From Inia geoffrensis (lineage: Eukaryota; Chordata; Mammalia; Artiodactyla; Iniidae), in the NCBI GenBank assembly GCA_036417435.1, contig CM070900.1, positions 33,209,496 through 33,273,495 on the forward strand: a DNA stretch of 64,000 nt, read 5' to 3'. Made by a program: the position numbers and the translations under genes. This document shows, piece by piece, positions 58,443 to 64,000 of the stretch (its first letter is position 1; the number at the start of each line of letters is the position of its first letter). Below the pieces are notes generated by a model, which was not told the origin of the DNA, made no database searches, and saw only the letters and a program-made list of their open reading frames with translations.

Positions 58443-59154
58443 TAATATATTGTGTGGATCCCTTATATACACACCGAATATATAATTATAAAACCATAAT
58501 TATATAATCAACATGCCATTGCCTTCATTAAGCGAGTCTGGTTGGATAAGCTTTTCAAATATATAGATTTCCTCTTCCTAACTTGAAATGAGAGAGTCAG
58601 AATTTATCAATATCTGTTCAGCATTGTGTTGGAGCTGTGTAGTAATCCTTTTTGCTATCTGGGAAATAGAACCGATGGACAGCTGGCTTCAGAGTTTGCA
58701 TGAACAGTACATAATCCTACTTATGTAACCCATCATGTTTGCAAAATCTGCACTGCAGTTTTTGAGAGGGAATGAGATGTTTGGAAATAAAATCTGCTGT
58801 GCAGGAGTGTAAAGTTTATCCACTCCTCACATTATTTTTATTGTCTATATTCTTATTTTGCATTCTCAAGAGGTGTGTATCCCTGCTTGTGTGTTTCTTT
58901 CCTGCACATCTTAGGAATTCAGAAAAGGTGAATTATGTTTCTAGGTCTATTCATTGACTTCTTTGTGATGTGCAAGTTGTTTAATTCCTCAAGGAATTAA
59001 TTATGATTTCTTAAGTCTAGAGTCAATCAGATTAGACTGAGGTGGGATGAGGAAAGAGTGAATTAGGAATGAAGAGTTATGCTGCCCTTAAAAGTATGAG
59101 GATTCGTTGTTCAAATTGTAATTCTGCAAAGTCGGTCCTTACATCCATGTACTA

Positions 59155-59157
<3 letters not shown>
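58443..59157. other. intergenic, no feature recognised
   Basis: AT-rich DNA with a short palindrome atataattat/ataattatat at 58480-58505. No gene. Confidence 0.5.

Positions 59158-59217
<60 letters not shown>
59158..59217. repeat. (TA)n followed by poly(T)
   Basis: About 13 TA units then 32 T residues. Confidence 0.95.
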
Positions 59218-59763
59218 ATCAGCCCAGCAACACTTCTACCCTGCTTCTTCTGATTTATGACACTATTACCCCTTCTTCTGTAGGAACTTTTATCACTGGC
59301 CAGTCATATTACCCTATCAACTGGTAACAATGATTGGACAATGATTGGACAAAGACATGTGAACAAGTCAGCCAATCAGAGACCTTCCCTGTGATTTTAA
59401 ATACTAAGGCAAGGTTGGGAAAAAAAGTTTTCATTTTTTTGTGAGCTTACCAAGCTGGGATGACTTAGTCTTATCTGAAGTAATAGCCTGCTCAACATCT
59501 TATGACTGAAGCCTCCATATGATAGGAAAGAATTAGACAACACATAGACACACAGAGAGAAAGAGAGAATGACATTATCATTTGAATTCTTAGAGAAGGT
59601 CAGTTTCATGTGTGAACTTTTAAGTTTCTTGAGTCGATAAAGTTGTCCCGTTGCTTAAGTTGGTTTCAATTGGCATTCTGTCAGTTGCAACAGAAGTAGT
59701 CTTTTTCTAAGACAGTCCATAAAAAGAAAAAGCAATAAAACTTGTATTAAAAGTTCAGGTCTC

Positions 59764-60145
59764 GGGGCTTCCCTGGTGGCGCAGTGGTTAAGAATCCGCC
59801 TGCCAATGCAGGGAATGTGGGTTCGAACCCTGCTCTGGGAAGATCCCACATGCCACGGAGCAACTAAGCTCGTACGCCACAACTACTGAGCCTGCGCTCT
59901 AGAGCCCACGAGCCACAACTACTGAGCTTGCATGCCACAACTACTGAAGCCCACGCACCACAAATACTGAAGCCTGGACACCTAGAGCCTGTGCTCTGCA
60001 ACGAGAGAACCCACCGCAATGAGAAGCCCGCGTACCACAACGAAGAGTAGCCCGCACTCGCCACAACTAGAGAAAGCCTGTGCAGCAACGAAGACTTAAT
60101 ACAGCCAAAAATAAATATAAATAAACTAAACAAATTACAAAAAAA
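59764..60145 (+). repeat. CHR SINE, long variant, sense
   Basis: About 380 bp, head 'gggcttccctggtggcgcag', B box 'gggttcgaaccc', repeated 'ccacaactactgagc' modules and A-rich tail. Perfect target duplication ttcaggtctc at 59754-59763 and 60146-60155. Confidence 0.94.
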
Positions 60146-60155
60146 TTCAGGTCTC

Positions 60156-61215
60156 TTTTCAGTGGCAAAGAAAACTTTCTGCAGGTAGCAGTATTTGAAA
60201 GTTTTAGGAATAATATGTTTTTCATAATCTTATTTTTTAGAATTGAAGCTAATATTTTTAATGGAGTTACTCTTCCATTATCACCGGGCATTTTATTTCT
60301 CACTTCATGTTTGCATTTCCCATAATTTGAGGGGACCTTAAAACTAGTATCTAGGGCTCTCAACACCCTCTGAAAGAGAGGAAGGTCTTTAAGCTTATGC
60401 TATACACTATATGAAATACTTCTTGTTTTCTACTTATCCTTTAAGACCAGCTGAAATGCTACCTTCCTGGTGAACTCTTCTCCAGTTTGCTTGCTTAGAA
60501 GTGGATCTCACCTGTGTCCCATATCACGCTATGTCTTAATGACACCAATCCCATTCTGCCTTCTGTTATGGATTCCAGTGCTGTGTAATGAATCATCCCA
60601 AATTAATGGCTCTTTTATTATGACTCATCATTTTCTTGGTCAGGGATTTGAATAGGACTTAGCTGGGGGATTGTTCTCCATCTGTTGTTGACTGAGGTCA
60701 CTTGATAGTATTTAGCTGGTCTGGTCTAGAAGATCCAAGACAGCTTCACTCACCAGTCTGGCACCTTGGAGGGGTTGCCACTGCTGTTGTCTCCTCTATG
60801 TCCTTTCAGGTCCTGTTTTCCTTTTTCTTTTGGGTTTATGCTTGAAAAAAAATCCCTTGCCTCTTATTTGAGAAGGGTTGCTGGTGGGAGGATGTGTTCA
60901 GTCTAGCATTTTTACCTGGAAGTCCCCGAAACCTAGTTTACAAAGTACTTTCACATTCAGTTTCTATTTTGTCTTTACGAGGGCCTTATGGTTCTTATTC
61001 CTCTATCTTTCAAGATAGGAAAACTAAAATGGACAAGGTTAAGTGTTTTGGTATTCAGGAATAGAAATGCATTGAAGCCAGTGAAGGTAAATATCACTTT
61101 TCCATTTCCTTTAAATATCCTATCAGCCCCCAGGCTTACACTTGTGTTTGAAGGTTGCTCTAGGTACACCATTTGGATTCTCCTGATTTCTGGAACCCAG
61201 GTGTTTATTATGGTT
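60156..61215. other. intergenic with LTR/L2 pieces
   Basis: L2-like sense text near 60425-60560 ('cttatcctttaagaccagct', 'aatgctaccttcctggtgaa') and a diverged LTR-like part at 60560-60740. No gene. Confidence 0.45.
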
Positions 61216-61387
61216 CCCAGATAAAATACAAGATGTCTGGTTAAATTTGAATTTCAGCTATACTTTTTGAGTAAAGGTATTTCAAATATCTCATGGAATA
61301 CTCATACTAAAAAATTTCATTATTTATCTGATATTATAATTTAAATAGGCATCCAGCATTTTTATTTGCTAAATCTGACAACCCTAG
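61216..61387. mobile_element. fold-back MITE fossil
   Basis: Imperfect palindrome: left arm 'ataaaatacaagatgtctgg' and 'ttaaatttgaatttcagcta' pairs with right arm 'tatctgatattataatttaa', 'ataggcatccagcattttta'. Known type of mammalian DNA-transposon fossil; family name not certain. Confidence 0.65.
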
Positions 61388-61389
61388 TT

Positions 61390-64000
61390 TATTTAGGCCA
61401 ACATAGGGTCTATTCTTATGAGGACTGGTTGGATTTTGAAAGAAAAATTAAGAAAACATCCTTGGTGCTTGGCTGCCAACTGTTTGTAAACCTGGAATCA
61501 TTCTTTAGCAAAATCTTAAAGAAAGGGAAATGTTGTCTGGTTTTTTTTTTTTTTTAATTTTTACCTTATCTTTCTCCCTCATCACACATCAGGTGGCTTG
61601 AGTAATCTTTAAGCAATTTTGCAGCAACATTGTCATTGCCATACATCATAATAAAAATAATAACTGTCATTTATTGGGCTGCATACCAGGCATATTGCTA
61701 AAGACTTTAGGTGTGTTATTTAATTCTCACACTAATAGTAGGTGATATTATATCTGATTTTACAGGTGAGGAGAGGGCCGAGGCTCATAAAGCTTACCTG
61801 ACTTGTCTAAGATTAGTTAATAAGTGAGAGAGGAGGCAGTGGCCCAGCTTTTTCCCAGGAGCAGTTTTGTTGAAAAAGAAGGAAGGAAAGTCTGTGCATC
61901 TTACTGTGAATGTATTGGGAAGTGTTCTTTTCCCAGGGACTTTGGAGTTTTGTTTTGGCCGTGAAAAGAATCCAGGTCTCTGAGTTCCTTATCTCTTGTC
62001 TTCATGGCACTGTAGCAGTTCTCCATCCCTCCTAGTTGCTCAGCTTTGCAGGCTTGTTGGGCAAATTCGAATTCCAAAATAGAAGAGAGGCTGCAAACCC
62101 CGAAGACATTGACTTGTACTTCATTCTTCTGCAAAACGATGCTGAGTGGTTCTATTCTGCTGCACTAAGCCTGGAAGACCCATCATATTCATTGTTCAAG
62201 GCAATTGATTAACCCTTGAGAAAGCAGGCCAGTAACTGAAGTTTGTTTAAACAGTGACTCAGCCTTAGTCCAGAATTAGGTAATAGGTCTTTATTAACTT
62301 TACTTTCTTTCCTAGAAAAGAGTTGACTAAGTTCTAATAGTGGAGTGATTGTAGCATTTGGAGGTCCTTATAAAAACTTCAGATGTTGTCACTAAACATT
62401 TTTCAAGATCCCCAGTATGACATCCTTCTCATTTCAGTTCTTCCTCATTAAAAGAAAAAGGTGCAGTTTTCATTTTTCTTGACTCGGTCACCAAGGTCCT
62501 TCTCTTGAGTCGTGTGTATGCGTGTGTGTGTGTGTGTGTGTTTCTGTGTTTCTTCCCTCAAAAGACACTAATAGGCCTGTGTGATATTTTGCTAGTCACA
62601 TCTCTTTCCCCAAATCTTAACAAACATTTATTCTGCAATTTGAGATTGTAATTGAAAACAGGGGAATAGAAGAGGCCAGGGAATCTTTAAACAAAGGGAC
62701 ATTAAACTACATCCCAATAAGTGGGAAAATTGGGCCTCTTCATAATAGGCATACTATGTCTTTGTGTTGAATAACCACAGCTAATCTGAATACAACTCTG
62801 CCTTGGGACACGTACTGCAAAAAAGGCTAAGGATAGCTCAGGCTCTGGCACTGGTCAGCTGTGTGATTTTGAGCAATTCACGTAACATCACTGCATTTCA
62901 GTTTTCTCATTTCCAAAGGTAATGTTCAGTGTTCCTCAAACTTCGTTATCTGTATATCCTTCTTCATGTTTTTTTTTTTTTTTCCAATTGTTGTTGATGC
63001 CTCCTCACATCTATACTCTTATTGAGCTAACATTAAAATAGGGCTCTTTTTTTTCCTTTTAACTGAGGTAAATATTGTAGATGAGGAAAGAAAGGCAGGT
63101 GTGAAAGATAGAGACAATGGCCAGGAGAGAATAAGCTACAGCCTAGAAAGGCCAGGGCAGAGAGAAGTGGGTTGGAGGCTGGAAAGATTTTGCCGAAACA
63201 GGTGAAGGCAGACAGAGCTGGGCTTCCTGGAAGTTCTTTAGGAAAAGAACTTTGGGCCCAGTGATGGAGAGAGTAGGAAGATCTAAGACTAAAGAGGGTT
63301 CTAAATGAAAAGGTTGCCAGTAGGGGCTTAGGAAAGAGGACTCTTGGGGCCGCAGAGCACACTGGGCTTCCTCCCTCAGCCTCTTTCCCCAACCCCACCC
63401 TGCTGGAACCTCAGGCCACCACCCTATGCTTCCTTCAGGCTCACTGGTGTCTAACCTGTCCCCTACAGCCCCGCCTTAGGGAAGGCAGAGCAGAGGGAAA
63501 GTGAGGCATGGGAGTTGGGACCCTGGAGGGAAGGTTGGAGGGGGATTCAGAGGTGGGGGAGAAGGATGGATGAGGTTAGGAGGGGCCAGAGAAGCTGGAG
63601 GTTTTAGAATAGGGAAACAGGAGGGGATGAATAACAGCCATGTCAAACTGAGCAGGTTGTGTCTTGAGATACTGTGCTGCACAGTATCTGGTGAGTTATG
63701 TGTAAACTACCTGAAATAATAATTGTTGCATACGATTGCATCTACCTCAATATGTTGCATGGTATGGTATGTGTAGAGGTAGTAAAAAAATACCTAAAAT
63801 AACATCCCTAACCATTTGGGAAATATCCAGGTTGATGCGATTATATTGAACAATTGTCATGTACTAATGTCCTACATATGCTACCTCATTTAATCTTACG
63901 ATACCTACTGTGAGGATGGGTATATTAGTCTATATATTTTATAGATGAAGAAACTGAGGCTCAGAGACATTCAAGGACACGTAATTGGATTGGAAACCAG
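61390..64000. other. intergenic with MIR and microsatellite
   Basis: Reversed MIR at 61665-61860 and at 63860-64000 (runs off the window), MIR piece near 62825-62930, and a (TG)n tract at 62523-62541. A purine-rich L2-like part lies at 63070-63230. No gene recognised. Confidence 0.5.

Overview
This window is mammalian nuclear DNA, almost certainly from a cetacean. The main evidence is about twenty tRNA-Glu-derived CHR-type SINEs. They carry the conserved tRNA-like head (gggcttccctggtggcgcag) and the 'cggagcggctgggcccgtgagccatgg' type body that characterise whale and dolphin genomes. Cetartiodactyl L1 3' ends, MIR, L2, MER5A, MER20, MaLR/ERVL-like LTRs and a cetartiodactyl-type mariner are also present. 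I cannot fix the species from the sequence alone.

Three protein genes occupy the first 23 kb, in the order HMMR (minus, only the first two exons) - NUDCD2 (plus, complete) - CCNG1 (minus, complete). From memory, this is the conserved block on human 5q34, shown here in reverse. HMMR and NUDCD2 are head to head: their start codons are 664 bp apart across a CpG-rich promoter with four CCAAT boxes, tandem TTTGAA elements, GC boxes and NRF1-like palindromes. NUDCD2 (4 exons, 157 codons) and CCNG1 (one non-coding plus five coding exons, 295 codons) converge tail to tail, with about 5.6 kb of repeat-rich DNA between their poly(A) signals. All coding exons have consensus splice sites and keep the reading frame. 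CCNG1 starts from a second CpG island at about 22.05-23.05 kb and has a p53-type response element just inside intron 1. Its 2.1 kb 3' UTR holds perfect 8-mer sites for miR-122 and miR-27.

From about 23 kb to 64 kb I find no gene. This stretch upstream of CCNG1 is intergenic, layered with SINE, LINE, LTR and DNA-transposon fossils and separated by AT-rich unsequenced-function DNA. Two parts stand out. One is a nested stack at 31.3-34.4 kb: two L1 fragments hit by an LTR, two CHR SINEs and a 260-bp retroposed piece. The other is a near full-length but inactivated mariner at 56.45-58.03 kb, itself split by a SINE.

HMMR (mitotic spindle), NUDCD2 (LIS1/dynein co-chaperone) and CCNG1 (p53-induced cyclin) are functionally related through mitosis and p53, but nothing here shows a new molecular system. 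The most checkable observations are regulatory: the CCAAT/CHR promoter, the p53 site and the miRNA sites.
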